A stretch of 36,953 nucleotides of DNA from assembly GCA_035508795.1 (NCBI GenBank), contig DATJMJ010000206.1, positions 1 through 36,953 on the forward strand, in the 5' to 3' direction. Numbering within the stretch: position 1 is the stretch's first letter; every line of letters starts with the position of its first letter. A model generated the notes under the pieces. That model saw only the letters and a program-made list of their open reading frames with translations. It was not told where the DNA came from and did not search any database. The DNA comes from DATJMJ01 sp035508795 (lineage in GTDB: Bacteria > Actinomycetota > Acidimicrobiia > Acidimicrobiales > Palsa-688). Shown here in pieces: positions 9,013-17,731 of this stretch. The position numbers were made by a program, and so were the translations under genes.

Positions 9013-10578
9013 ATGAAGCGAAGCACTAGAGCCGTCGTCGCAAGCTACCTGACCGCCGGCGCCCTGCTACCAGCGACGATCGCCACCACCGCCGCCTCGG
9101 CCGCTACGCGTCCAGCGGCCGTGACCGCCAAAACTCTCGTCATCGGCTCCCAGCAGGCTCCCCCTACGCTGGACCCAACGGCCAACGCTGCCCAGGCCAT
9201 CGACGAGGTGGTCGACTACAACGTGCTCCAACACCTCGTGCAGTTGGCCCCCGACGGCCGGGTCGTACCGGTGTTGGCCACGGGTTACACCGTCTCGAGC
9301 AACCGCAAGGTGTACACCTTTACCATCCGCCGGGGGGTCAAGTTCTCCAACGGTGACCCGCTCACCCCCGCTGACGTCGTGTACTCAATCGACCGCGTGA
9401 CCGCCAAGAAGTACCCCTACGCAGCCATCTTCGACGTGGCCTCCGCCACCACGGCCGGCACGGACCAGGTGGTTGTGACGCTGCAGAGCCCGAGCTGGTC
9501 GTTCCTCTTCGACCTTGCCTCCTACTCCAACGGCGTCGTCGTCGACCCCAAAACGGTCGGCAGCCTCGGCACCGACCCCGTCGGCACCGGCCCCTACGAA
9601 GTTTCCGGACAGGTGGCCAACTACAGCGTGTCGCTCAAGGCCAACCCGGGCTATTGGGGGCCGGCTCCCGGGTTCGCCACCGTCGAGTTCCGTTACTTCT
9701 CCGACGCCAACGCCGAGGACGCCGCCCTGGAGGACGGCCAGATCCAGGTCATCGACAACCTCGCCTCGCCGGAGGAGGCGAGCACCTTTACCTCCGACCC
9801 GGCCAAATACGAGGTGATCGGGGGCCTGACCAACGGCAAGGTCCAGCTGACGATCAACAACACGGCCGGGCCCTTCGCAAACAAGCTGGTGCGCCAGGCC
9901 GTCGACTACGCGATCGACAAGCAGGCGGTCATCCAGGTGGCGTCGGCGGGCAAGGGTGTTGCGATCGGCAGCGATACGGTCCCGGCCGACCCCTACTACC
10001 TCGATCTTGCCAACCTCTACCCGTACAGCCCCGCCAAGGCCAAGCAGCTGTTGGCGCAGGCAGGGTACCCCCATGGCTTCTCGACCACCCTTACCCTGCC
10101 GCCCTACTACTACGCCCAGCTGGCCGGCCCCGTCGTGCAAAGCGAGCTCGGCGCTGTCGGGATAAACGTCACCATCCAGGACATCGCCTTCCCGCTGTGG
10201 CTCAGCCGCGTCTTCGAAGCCGGTAACTTCGACCTGACGATCATCGACCATGCCGAAGCCCGCGACGTCGGCAACTACGCCACCCCCGGGTACTACTGGC
10301 ACTTTGCCGGGACCGCTCGAGTTGCCAGGCAGCTCGCAGCGGCCAACGCCTCCCCCACCGAGCAGGGCTGGGTGGCGGGCACGCAGGCCGTGCTGCGCGA
10401 GATCGCGGCCGACGCGGTAAACGATTGGCTCTACGTCCTGCCGGTCCTCGAGGTCCACACCAAAGGCGTCATCGGGCTACCGACAGGCGGCTACACGGAG
10501 TCGTTCGACCTCCAGTACGTGCGCTTCGGGGGAGCCTTGCCGGCCAAAGCGCTGGCCCTCGGGTACAGCGCTTCTTAG
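9013..10578 (+). CDS. Peptide/nickel-type ABC importer substrate-binding protein (SBP_bac_5)
   Basis: The 521-residue extracytoplasmic protein has the class C binding-protein fold of the Dpp/Opp/Nik family. It has a signal peptide (MKRSTRAVVASYL..., probable cleavage after AASA) and then the family's strands and motifs, such as LVIGSQQAPPTLDP, KVYTFTIRRGVKFSNGDPLTPADVVYS (split here across strands) and DPVGTGPYEV. It should bind short peptides or related solutes and deliver them to the permeases encoded next. Unlike most such proteins in single-membrane bacteria, the signal peptide has no lipobox cysteine, so no lipid anchor is evident. A GGAGGAGGAG run lies 13-22 bases before the ATG. It is the first gene of a six-gene operon. 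Confidence 0.92.
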   Translation: MKRSTRAVVASYLTAGALLPATIATTAASAATRPAAVTAKTLVIGSQQAPPTLDPTANAAQAIDEVVDYNVLQHLVQLAPDGRVVPVLATGYTVSSNRKVYTFTIRRGVKFSNGDPLTPADVVYSIDRVTAKKYPYAAIFDVASATTAGTDQVVVTLQSPSWSFLFDLASYSNGVVVDPKTVGSLGTDPVGTGPYEVSGQVANYSVSLKANPGYWGPAPGFATVEFRYFSDANAEDAALEDGQIQVIDNLASPEEASTFTSDPAKYEVIGGLTNGKVQLTINNTAGPFANKLVRQAVDYAIDKQAVIQVASAGKGVAIGSDTVPADPYYLDLANLYPYSPAKAKQLLAQAGYPHGFSTTLTLPPYYYAQLAGPVVQSELGAVGINVTIQDIAFPLWLSRVFEAGNFDLTIIDHAEARDVGNYATPGYYWHFAGTARVARQLAAANASPTEQGWVAGTQAVLREIAADAVNDWLYVLPVLEVHTKGVIGLPTGGYTESFDLQYVRFGGALPAKALALGYSAS

Positions 10579-10593
10579 GCCAGTCGGAGGGCG

Positions 10594-11625
10594 ATGGCCA
10601 ATCGGCACACAAGGCGCCCGGACCGGTTGGCCACGCCGGATGACGAGCCCACGGCTGCAGGCGCCGGGGGAAGCACCTTTGCACGGTTCCTCTTACGCCG
10701 GTTCACCATCCTCCTCGTTACCCTTTTCGTTGCGTCCGTGGCGGTTTTCGCCGTCCTCGCCGTCCTGCCGGGCAAACCCGCCCAGGTGGTACTCGGGACG
10801 GCGGCCACACCGGCATCGGTGAAGGCCGAGACCGCCAAGCTCGGTCTCGACGAACCCCTCTGGCGCCAGTACGCGCACTGGGCCGGCGGGTTGCTGTCCG
10901 GCCGGCTCGGGCGGTCTTACATCTCCCAGGGCCCGATAGCGCCCGAGATCGGCCAAGCCCTCACGGTGACAGGCCCGCTGGTCGGACTCAGCATGGCCGT
11001 CGGGCTGGTGGTGGGCACGGGGCTCGGCATCGCTTCCGCCGTGCGCCACCGCAAACCAAGCGGTGCGGTCCTGTCCACCATCAGCCAGCTCGGCATCGCC
11101 GTGCCCAACTTTGTCGGCGGGATCCTCCTCCTCTTCATCGTCTCGGTAAAGCTCCACCTGCTGACGGGGGCGGTCTTCAACGGTTGGTCGAAAGGGCCCG
11201 GCCAGGCGCTCGAGGCGCTGGTGCTGCCTTCCATCGCCCTCGGGCTCGCCGAAGGGGCCATCTTGAGCAGGTACGTCCGGTCATCGGTGCTCGAGGTGCT
11301 CCGGTCGGACTACCTCCGCACAGCGCGGGCAAAAGGGTTGCGGCCTTACCAGGCCCTCGTGCGCCACGGCTTGCGCAACGCCGCCGTGCCCGTGGTCACA
11401 GTGCTAGGCCTCGAACTGGCTGCGCTCCTGGTCGGCGCTGTCGTCGTCGAAAACGTCTTCACCCTGCCCGGCCTCGGCACGATGCTCGTCCAGGCGGTCA
11501 ACAACCGTGACCTCCTCGTCGTGCAGGACATCGTGTTCCTCATCGCCGGTTCCGTCCTCGTCGTCAACCTGCTGGTGGACATTTCCTACCGGCTGCTCGA
11601 CCCTCGCATCGGCCTCGGGTCGTGA
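10594..11625 (+). CDS. Peptide ABC importer permease, DppB/OppB type
   Basis: The 343-residue inner-membrane permease has a short hydrophilic N-terminus, then the first helix (FTILLVTLFVASVAVFAVL) and about five more helices. The EAA-type cytoplasmic loop that contacts the ATPases is visible as RTARAKGLRPYQALVRHGLR, followed by the conserved NAAVPVVTVLGLELAALLVGAVVVENVF. This is the DppB/OppB signature. The ATG at 10594 lies 15 bp after the binding-protein gene, with GGAGG just upstream at 10586-10590. The end overlaps the next permease gene by 4 bases (GTGA). It pairs with that protein to make the translocation channel. Confidence 0.92.
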   Translation: MANRHTRRPDRLATPDDEPTAAGAGGSTFARFLLRRFTILLVTLFVASVAVFAVLAVLPGKPAQVVLGTAATPASVKAETAKLGLDEPLWRQYAHWAGGLLSGRLGRSYISQGPIAPEIGQALTVTGPLVGLSMAVGLVVGTGLGIASAVRHRKPSGAVLSTISQLGIAVPNFVGGILLLFIVSVKLHLLTGAVFNGWSKGPGQALEALVLPSIALGLAEGAILSRYVRSSVLEVLRSDYLRTARAKGLRPYQALVRHGLRNAAVPVVTVLGLELAALLVGAVVVENVFTLPGLGTMLVQAVNNRDLLVVQDIVFLIAGSVLVVNLLVDISYRLLDPRIGLGS

Positions 11626-12533
11626 GCGCGGCGCTCGCCAGCCCGCTGGCCCAACCCGTGGCCCCGTCCGCCCGGCCCGGAGCCATCTCGCCCGAGCGGG
11701 CAACGGTGCTCGCCCGAGCGGCTCGCAACCCGAGCGCCCTCATCGGTGCGCTCGTGGTGGGCACAGTGGTGGCAGCCGCCCTGGTATCGCTCGTATGGAC
11801 CCCGTACGGACCGGTCACCCTTTCCAGCCACGTCCTGGCGGGCCCGAGCCTGGCACACCCCCTCGGCACCGACGAGTACGGCAGGGACGTGCTCTCGCGG
11901 CTCATGGCCGGGGCCCGGGTGACGCTCTACTCGGGCGTCTTCGCCGTGGTTGTCGCTTCCTTGGTAGGTGTCCCCGCCGGGCTGGCCGCGGCCGAGCTGT
12001 CGGGGCTGGCGGGAGAAGGCATCATGCGGGCCGCCGACTTGCTCTTCGCCTTCCCCGCCCTGCTGGCTGCCATCACCCTCGCGGCCGCTCTCGGCTCGTC
12101 GACCACGACGGCGATGCTTGCCATCGGCATCGCCTCGGTGCCTTACTTCGCCCGGGTCACCCGGAGCGGCGCCCTCGGTGTCCTCAGCAGCGAGTACGTG
12201 CTGGCTGCCCGGGCCTACGGCCGGAGCCGGACGGCCATCGTCCGCAGGCACGTCCTGCCCAATATCGCCCCCCTCCTGCTCGTGCAGACGTCGTTGCTCT
12301 TCTCGGTGGCGATCCTCGCCGGAGCGGCGCTGTCCTACCTCGGGCTCGGCACCCCGCCCCCGTCCTCGGCCTGGGGCCTCATGCTGGAGGACGCCCAGCA
12401 CAACTTCTTGGCCACCGACCCGCTCTTGTCGCTCTGGCCGACCCTTGCCATCGCCATCACGATCCTTGGCTTCAACCTCCTCGGCGACGGGATGCGAGAC
12501 GTGCTCGACCCCAAGTTGCGGGCTCGCTCGTGA
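11622..12533 (+). CDS. Peptide ABC importer permease, DppC/OppC type
   Basis: The 303-residue permease starts at a GTG that overlaps the stop of the DppB-like gene. It shows the DppC/OppC hallmarks: HPLGTDEYGRDVLSRLMAGAR just after the first periplasmic segment, the EAA loop AARAYGRSRTAIVRRHVLPN, and the C-terminal LSYLGLGTPPPSSAWGLML followed by the FNLLGDGMRDVLDPKLR tail. About six membrane helices are expected. It forms a heterodimeric channel with the preceding permease. The final GTGA overlaps the start of the first ATPase gene, indicating translational coupling through the operon. Confidence 0.93.
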   Translation: MSAALASPLAQPVAPSARPGAISPERATVLARAARNPSALIGALVVGTVVAAALVSLVWTPYGPVTLSSHVLAGPSLAHPLGTDEYGRDVLSRLMAGARVTLYSGVFAVVVASLVGVPAGLAAAELSGLAGEGIMRAADLLFAFPALLAAITLAAALGSSTTTAMLAIGIASVPYFARVTRSGALGVLSSEYVLAARAYGRSRTAIVRRHVLPNIAPLLLVQTSLLFSVAILAGAALSYLGLGTPPPSSAWGLMLEDAQHNFLATDPLLSLWPTLAIAITILGFNLLGDGMRDVLDPKLRARS

Positions 12534-13567
12534 GCACGGGTACGGCGCTGCTCGAAGTGAGCGGGCTGTGCGTCGACCTCGGCCGCATACCCGTCGTCAG
12601 CGATGTGTCGTTCACGGTGACCGCCGGCGAGCGTGTCGGCCTGATAGGCGAGTCCGGGTCGGGTAAATCAGTAACTGCCCTGGCAGTTATCGGCCTCCTC
12701 CCCGAAGGCATGTCGGCCCGTGGACAGGTCCGCTTGGAAGGTGAACCCCTGTTCGGGGCGCCCGAGCGCCGCATGTCAGAGCTGCGCGGCAACCGGGTCA
12801 CAATGGTCTTCCAGGAACCGATGTCGGCCCTCAACCCGCTCATGCGGGTCGGCAGGCAAGTGGCTGAAGTCCTGCGCGTCCACCGGGGCATGGCGCGCCG
12901 CGCAGCCCGGGCCCGGGTGGTGGAGCTTTTCGCCCGTGTCGGCCTCGAGGAGCCGGAACAGCAGTTGCGGGCCTTCCCTCACCAACTTTCGGGCGGCCAG
13001 CGCCAGCGCGTGATGCTCGCCATGGCGATCGCCTGCGGCCCCGCCATCGTGCTGGCCGACGAGCCCACGACTGCCCTCGACGTCACAGTGCAGGCCCAGG
13101 TGCTGCGTGAACTGCGTCAGCTCGTCGACGAGGAAGGCTCGTCGCTCCTTCTCATCAGCCACGACCTCGCCGTGGTCGCCTCGCTCTGCGAGCGCCTGCT
13201 CGTCATGTACGGCGGGCGTGTCGTGGAGAGCGGCGCCACAAGCGAGCTGCTGTCCCGGCCGCGCCATCCCTACACCGCAGGCCTCGTCGCCACGTCGGCT
13301 GCTGTTTCTCCCGACCACGACCGCGCCGCCGGCCCGCTCCCCGTTATTGCGGGCACGGTCCCCGAGCTCGGTTCGTTCCCGAGCGGGTGCGTCTTCCGGG
13401 GCCGCTGCGACCGGGCGAGCGAGGTCTGCCAACGGCTCCCCGACTTGGCCGGCGACGACCATCAGGTGGCGTGCTGGCACCCGGTCAACCCGGCCCCGGC
13501 GACACCCCCGCGGGCGGCAGTGCAGGCCGGCGGCCCGGCGTCGATCGGCGCAGGGAGCGCCTCATGA
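12530..13567 (+). CDS. Peptide ABC importer ATP-binding protein, DppD/OppD type
   Basis: Starting at GTG 12530 (overlapping the permease stop) the protein has 345 residues. The frame is open upstream, but that part shadows the permease gene. ATPase motifs: Walker A GESGSGKS, Q-loop FQEPMSALNPLM, signature LSGGQRQRV, Walker B IVLADEPTTALD and H-loop ISHDLAVV. The C-terminus carries the oligopeptide-ATPase extension (RHPYTAGL...), with four cysteines spaced as in GCVFRGRCDRASEVC and a final ACWHP. In this family these are conserved, and related DppD proteins are reported to hold an iron-sulfur cluster; whether this one does is inference. It ends in an ATGA overlap with the next ATPase. Confidence 0.93.
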   Translation: MSTGTALLEVSGLCVDLGRIPVVSDVSFTVTAGERVGLIGESGSGKSVTALAVIGLLPEGMSARGQVRLEGEPLFGAPERRMSELRGNRVTMVFQEPMSALNPLMRVGRQVAEVLRVHRGMARRAARARVVELFARVGLEEPEQQLRAFPHQLSGGQRQRVMLAMAIACGPAIVLADEPTTALDVTVQAQVLRELRQLVDEEGSSLLLISHDLAVVASLCERLLVMYGGRVVESGATSELLSRPRHPYTAGLVATSAAVSPDHDRAAGPLPVIAGTVPELGSFPSGCVFRGRCDRASEVCQRLPDLAGDDHQVACWHPVNPAPATPPRAAVQAGGPASIGAGSAS

Positions 13568-14403
13568 GCCAGGCCGGAGGGGTACCGCTCCTGGAGGCGG
13601 TCGACGTCGGGAAGATCTACCGGTCGCGCCATCTATTGGGCAGGCCGGTCGAAGCCCGGGCCCTCGAGGGCGTGAGCATCGCCGTGCGGCCCGGAGACCG
13701 CTTGGCGATCGTAGGTGAGTCGGGTTCGGGCAAGTCCACCCTCGCCCGGCTGTTCGTCGCCCTGGAGCAACCGACGAGCGGCCAGGTCCGCTTCGAGGGC
13801 GTACCCGTCAACGCCCGTGACCGCCGCGGCCTGGTTGACCTCCGCCGCGCCGTCCAGATCGTCTTCCAGGACCCGGCAGGCTCGCTCGACCCTCGAATGC
13901 GCACCGGCGAGTCGATCGCCGAACCCCTCCGGGCCTTGAGAGTGACAGGCGACCATGGCGCCCGAGTCAACGAGCTGCTCGCCGCCGTCGGCCTCCCGGC
14001 TTCGACCGCCAAGCGTTACCCCCACGAGCTCTCCGGCGGCCAGCGCCAGCGCGTTGCCATAGCGCGGGCGCTCGCTCCCCACCCGCGTCTGCTCGTCGCC
14101 GACGAGGCGGTGAGCGCTTTGGACGTGTCTGTTCGCGCCCAGGTCCTCAACGTCATCGACGACCTTGTCGAGCGCTACGGGCTGACGCTCGTTTTCATCT
14201 CGCACGACCTGGCGGTGGTACGCCATGTTTGCACCCGGGTAGCCGTGCTCTACCGCGGCCGGCTGGTGGAAGACGCCCCGGCACAACAGCTCTACGAGTC
14301 GCCATCGCACCCCTACACGCGGGCCCTGCTCCAGGCGGTCCCCAGGCTCGGCCGCCCGTTTGCCTACCAACCAGCCGCTACCGCCGGGCAAAAAGCATGG
14401 TGA
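13564..14403 (+). CDS. Peptide ABC importer ATP-binding protein, DppF/OppF type (short C-terminus)
   Basis: The ATG at 13564 overlaps the DppD-like stop (ATGA) and gives a 279-residue protein. Motifs: Walker A GESGSGKST, Q-loop FQDPAGSLDPRM, signature LSGGQRQRV, Walker B LLVADEAVSALDVSV and H-loop ISHDLAVV. The Walker B Glu is present, but the usual Pro after it is Ala. After HPYTRALLQAVPRL the protein stops within about 20 residues, so it lacks most of the cysteine-containing C-terminal extension of its partner. With DppD it should form the ATPase heterodimer driving peptide uptake. Its last 7 bases overlap the hydrolase gene. Confidence 0.92.
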   Translation: MSQAGGVPLLEAVDVGKIYRSRHLLGRPVEARALEGVSIAVRPGDRLAIVGESGSGKSTLARLFVALEQPTSGQVRFEGVPVNARDRRGLVDLRRAVQIVFQDPAGSLDPRMRTGESIAEPLRALRVTGDHGARVNELLAAVGLPASTAKRYPHELSGGQRQRVAIARALAPHPRLLVADEAVSALDVSVRAQVLNVIDDLVERYGLTLVFISHDLAVVRHVCTRVAVLYRGRLVEDAPAQQLYESPSHPYTRALLQAVPRLGRPFAYQPAATAGQKAW

Positions 14404-15314
14404 ACCAGCCATTTTCAACGGAGGGCCAAGAAGGGCTGACCGCAGGGGACGAGTTCTCGGCCCTGAAGGCCGAGGCCGACGAGTTCGGGATCACCTGGGA
14501 CGGCAGCCCGGCCGTGGCTCGCGGCCAGGTTGCAACAACGGACGGCGAGGTCAGCTTCATACGTTGGGGGACCGCTCAGCCCGACATCGTCCTCCTTCAC
14601 GGCTTGGCCCTCAACGCCCACACCTGGGACGCTTTCGCCCTGGCAGCGAAACGTCCTCTCCTTGCCCTCGACCTCCCCGGCCACGGCAGCTCGGCTTGGC
14701 GGGCCGACGGCGACTATTCGGCTACGGCGGTCGCACCTGCGGTCGCCGAGGTCGTCGACCAGGTCACACAAGGCCCGGTGACGCTCGTGGGACAGTCTCT
14801 CGGTGGGTTGACCTCGCTAGCGGTCGGCGCGCTCCGCCCGGACAGGGTGGCGCGCCTCGTCCTGGTCGACGTCTCTCCCGGCATGAGCGGCGGCAACCAG
14901 GTGCGCTCGTTCCTCGCCGGGCCCGAGGTGTTTTCCTCCCGGGACGAGATCGTCCAGCGTGCACGGTCGTTCGGCTTCGGCCACAGCCGTGAGAGCGTCG
15001 CCCGGGGCGTCTGGCACAACACCGTCGTGCGCGAGGACGGTTCGGTCGTCTGGAAGCACCATGTCGGCAATTCCGGCGGGCTCCGCCTCGGCGGAGACTT
15101 CTCGGCTCTGTGGGCCCCGCTCGAGAACTTCCCCGGGCCGGTGCTCCTCGTACGGGGCGAGCGAGGCTTCCTTTCGCCCGAAAATGTCTCCGAACTGCGC
15201 CGGCGCGTGCCCTCCGCCCAGGTCGTAGAAGTGCCTAGCGGTCACAACGTGCAAGAAGACTCCCCGGTCCCGCTGGCCGAAGTCGTGAACCGGTTCGTTA
15301 GTACCACGCCCTGA
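14397..15314 (+). CDS. Alpha/beta hydrolase, last gene of the peptide importer operon
   Basis: From the ATG at 14397 the protein has 305 residues. After a leader of about 50 residues it shows the alpha/beta hydrolase core: VLLHGLALNAHTWD (oxyanion-hole HG), LALDLPGHGSS, nucleophile elbow VGQSLGG with the catalytic Ser, LVLVDVSPG, and a C-terminal GHNVQED with the probable catalytic His; the acid is probably in the VLLVRGERGFL region. No signal peptide is seen, so it should be cytoplasmic. Its start overlaps the OppF-type gene by 7 bases, tying it to the importer; it may process the imported compound, for example an ester or peptide derivative, but the substrate cannot be told from sequence. 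Confidence 0.85.
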   Translation: MVNQPFSTEGQEGLTAGDEFSALKAEADEFGITWDGSPAVARGQVATTDGEVSFIRWGTAQPDIVLLHGLALNAHTWDAFALAAKRPLLALDLPGHGSSAWRADGDYSATAVAPAVAEVVDQVTQGPVTLVGQSLGGLTSLAVGALRPDRVARLVLVDVSPGMSGGNQVRSFLAGPEVFSSRDEIVQRARSFGFGHSRESVARGVWHNTVVREDGSVVWKHHVGNSGGLRLGGDFSALWAPLENFPGPVLLVRGERGFLSPENVSELRRRVPSAQVVEVPSGHNVQEDSPVPLAEVVNRFVSTTP

Positions 15315-15340
15315 GCCCGCGCCGGCACGCCAGCCTCCGC

Positions 15341-15384
15341 GCGGGCGTCTACGCCCGCCTCGGCCCGGACCTCCAGCCGGGCCG
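15341..15384 (+). terminator. Two adjacent GC-rich hairpins after the peptide importer operon
   Basis: A 7-bp stem GCGGGCG/CGCCCGC with a TCTA loop (15341-15358) is followed by an 8-bp stem CGGCCCGG/CCGGGCCG with an 8-base loop (15361-15384). A T-rich run (GTTTTTTGGG) follows only about 20 bases later. The position, 27 bases after the operon's stop codon, suggests transcription termination or mRNA end protection. Confidence 0.5.
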
Positions 15385-15434
15385 GTCCCCCGCAGCCGGG
15401 AGCTAGTTTTTTGGGACTACCCCACGAGGAAGCC

Positions 15435-17165
15435 ATGCCCCACAGCAACGCAAACGCCCTCGACCACGTCGTCGTGGTCCTGTTCGAAAACCGCTCGTTC
15501 GACAACCTGCTCGGCCGCCTCTACGAGCCGGGCGAAGTCCCGTCTTTCGAAGGGGTAACAGACAGGCGCCTCACCAACCCGGTCCCTTCATGGGCCGAGC
15601 ACACCAGCGAGGACGGCGCCGTCGCCTACCACGTCGCAGCGGGGATGGATTCCCCCGACCCCGACCCGGGCGAGGAGTACCAGCACACCAACACCCAGTT
15701 GTTCGGCGTCCTCGACGAGGCAAACCGCTTCAAGGACGCCACAGAAATGGTCCCGCCGTACAACGCGCCCGCACCGGGCCAGCAACCGACGATGGACGGT
15801 TTTGTCACCGACTACATCAGTTTTTTCACCCGTGAAGTTGGCCGCCAGCCGACGTACCAGGAATACAGCCAGATAATGACGGGCTACACCCCTCAACAGG
15901 TCCCCGTGCTGAGCTCGCTCGCACGGGGCTTCTGCGTGTTCGACCACTGGTTCAGCGAAGTCCCGTCCCAGACGCTCGCCAACCGTTCTTTTTGGACCGC
16001 CGCGACATCGTCGGGCTTCGTAGTCAACCGGCCGATGCTCCACTTCACCCGGCACAACAACGCTGAGACCATCTTCGACCGCCTCGAACGCTTCGGCATG
16101 ACGTGGAAGGTGTACGTCCTCGAGCCCGACCCGGTCTCGTTCACGGGCTTGATCCACATGCCTCGCCTGGAAAAGTACTTCCGCACCAATTTCGTGCCGT
16201 TCGCGCAGTTCGAGAGGGACGCCGCGAACGGCACCCTCCCCAATTTTTCCTTGATCGAGCCCAATCTGTTGTCCGGGCATGGGGATTACCACCCGGCGTT
16301 CGGGCGGGCCCTGTTGCCGGGCACGGACGTCCCGCTCGACCCACCCTCGTCCGTGCTCGCCGGAGAGGGGTTCCTCGCCCGGCTGTACAACGCCTGCCGG
16401 TCGGCCCGTTCGTCCAGCGGGTCCAACGTCTTCAATACCGCACTTCTCATCGGTTTCGACGAACCTGGCGGCACTTACGACCATGTGGCCCCCGGGCCCG
16501 TGCCTCCGCCCGACCCTCCATCGTCTGTCGGGCAGCTCGGCTTCAAGTTCGACCGCTCGGGCTACCGGACCCCGGCCGTGCTCGTCTCCCCCTGGGTACC
16601 AAACCTCGTAGCCACCGAGGAGTACCGGCACACCTCGCTCCTTGCGACGCTGCGGGAGGCCTGGGGCCTCGGGGCACCCTTCAGTGAACGAGACGCAGCC
16701 GCGAGGACGTTCCGTCACCTGCTTGCCCTCGAGGAGCCTCGCGACCCGGCCACGTGGCCCGATGTGTCGCCTCAGGCGGTGCCACGGTTCCAGCTGGAGC
16801 GGGTGGGCGCGGGCGAAGCGATCGGTACCCTGGGAAAGCACGTCGCCGAGGGCATGCTCGAGCGGGCGCCGCTCCACCGCTTGTTGCGCCGCTTGGCACC
16901 GGCGGACGACAACGGCAAGATTTCGCCCCGTTTTGCGCTCGCCGTCGTCCACCTCGTTGCAAAGCACTATTTCCCCCGGCTCTCGCAACCGAAGTGTTCA
17001 CGAGCACGTGCACTGCGCACAATTGCTCAGGAATTGCTGAGGAATGCCCGCAGGGCCTCGGCCCGCCGCCGACTGTCGCCCACGCCGCGGCCAAACGAGC
17101 CGGCTGACCAAGGGCCCTTAACCGGGCTTCCCGGCGAGGTCAGCTCGTCAGGTCGAGGGCCATGA
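15435..17165 (+). CDS. Phosphoesterase family protein (phospholipase C / acid phosphatase-like, PF04185)
   Basis: The ATG at 15435 has GAGG 5 bases upstream and gives a 576-residue protein; a TTG at 15411 is less likely. It belongs to the bacterial phospholipase C/phosphoesterase family. The metal-site motif ENRSFDNLLG lies at the N-terminus (about residues 17-26), PNFSLIEPNLLSGHGDYHP in the middle, and FDEPGGTYDHVAPGP after it, followed by GYRTPAVLVSPWV. These enzymes hydrolyse phospholipids or other phosphoesters. Most known relatives have a Tat signal peptide; here the catalytic domain begins almost at residue 8, with no signal sequence, so the protein may be cytoplasmic or exported by another route. 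The C-terminal 100 residues are basic and family-atypical. The 3' end overlaps the convergent GNAT gene by 26 bases. Confidence 0.87.
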   Translation: MPHSNANALDHVVVVLFENRSFDNLLGRLYEPGEVPSFEGVTDRRLTNPVPSWAEHTSEDGAVAYHVAAGMDSPDPDPGEEYQHTNTQLFGVLDEANRFKDATEMVPPYNAPAPGQQPTMDGFVTDYISFFTREVGRQPTYQEYSQIMTGYTPQQVPVLSSLARGFCVFDHWFSEVPSQTLANRSFWTAATSSGFVVNRPMLHFTRHNNAETIFDRLERFGMTWKVYVLEPDPVSFTGLIHMPRLEKYFRTNFVPFAQFERDAANGTLPNFSLIEPNLLSGHGDYHPAFGRALLPGTDVPLDPPSSVLAGEGFLARLYNACRSARSSSGSNVFNTALLIGFDEPGGTYDHVAPGPVPPPDPPSSVGQLGFKFDRSGYRTPAVLVSPWVPNLVATEEYRHTSLLATLREAWGLGAPFSERDAAARTFRHLLALEEPRDPATWPDVSPQAVPRFQLERVGAGEAIGTLGKHVAEGMLERAPLHRLLRRLAPADDNGKISPRFALAVVHLVAKHYFPRLSQPKCSRARALRTIAQELLRNARRASARRRLSPTPRPNEPADQGPLTGLPGEVSSSGRGP

Positions 17166-17664
17166 AGAGCGCGTGCTCGCCGACCCCGTGGCGGGCGGCC
17201 TCCCCGCGGTAGGCGGGCCGGTCGGCGAAACCAAGCGAGCGGTAGAGATTATGCGCCTCGGTCATAAAGTCCATGGTGTCGAGCTGGACTGAGCGGTACC
17301 CGAGGGACCGGGCGTCGCCGACCAACAATTCGACCATCCGGCGGCCGATCCCGAAACCCCGGAACGCCGGCCGTACGTACATCCGCTTCAATTCAGACTC
17401 GGGCCCGGAGAGCGGCTTGAGCGCCCCCACCCCGGCGGGGGCCCCGTCTACCGTGGCGAGCACCATCCGGCCCCGGTCCCCTAGCAGTTTGGGGTAGTCG
17501 GCGCGAAACTCCGCGTGTACAACGGCTTGCTGCGCCTCTGGGATAACCAAGCCGTGGACTGCCCTCAGGCGCTCGAAGATCCACGCCACATATTCAGCAA
17601 AAAGCTGCTCGCAAACCGCGGCGCCCGCGTCGTCGGTGACTCGGTGCAGTGCGACATCGGCCAT
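17140..17664 (-). CDS. GNAT family N-acetyltransferase
   Basis: This is a compact acetyltransferase of 174 residues from the ATG at 17664; a TTG at 17709 would add 15 residues. The acetyl-CoA-binding motif is YVRPAFRGFGIGRRMVELL, followed by GYRSVQLDTMDFMTEAHNLYRSLGF, the usual beta5-alpha4 segment. GNAT enzymes move an acetyl group to an amine of a small molecule, peptide or protein; the acceptor is not predictable here. No strong ribosome-binding site precedes either start. It converges with the phosphoesterase gene and lies 67 bases downstream of the YhgE-like membrane protein gene on the same strand. Confidence 0.88.
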   Translation of the reverse strand: MADVALHRVTDDAGAAVCEQLFAEYVAWIFERLRAVHGLVIPEAQQAVVHAEFRADYPKLLGDRGRMVLATVDGAPAGVGALKPLSGPESELKRMYVRPAFRGFGIGRRMVELLVGDARSLGYRSVQLDTMDFMTEAHNLYRSLGFADRPAYRGEAARHGVGEHALFMALDLTS

Positions 17665-17731
17665 CGGCTGGAGGCTAGCTGGCTCGTGCCTTGGTTGGCC
17701 GTCGACCAAAAGGCGCTACCAGGCCTCGGGG

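Noticed and set aside
15588..16988. Minus-strand frame of about 466 codons opposite the phosphoesterase gene
   Set aside because: The plus strand carries the phosphoesterase metal motifs; the minus reading has no domain and is a codon-bias shadow.
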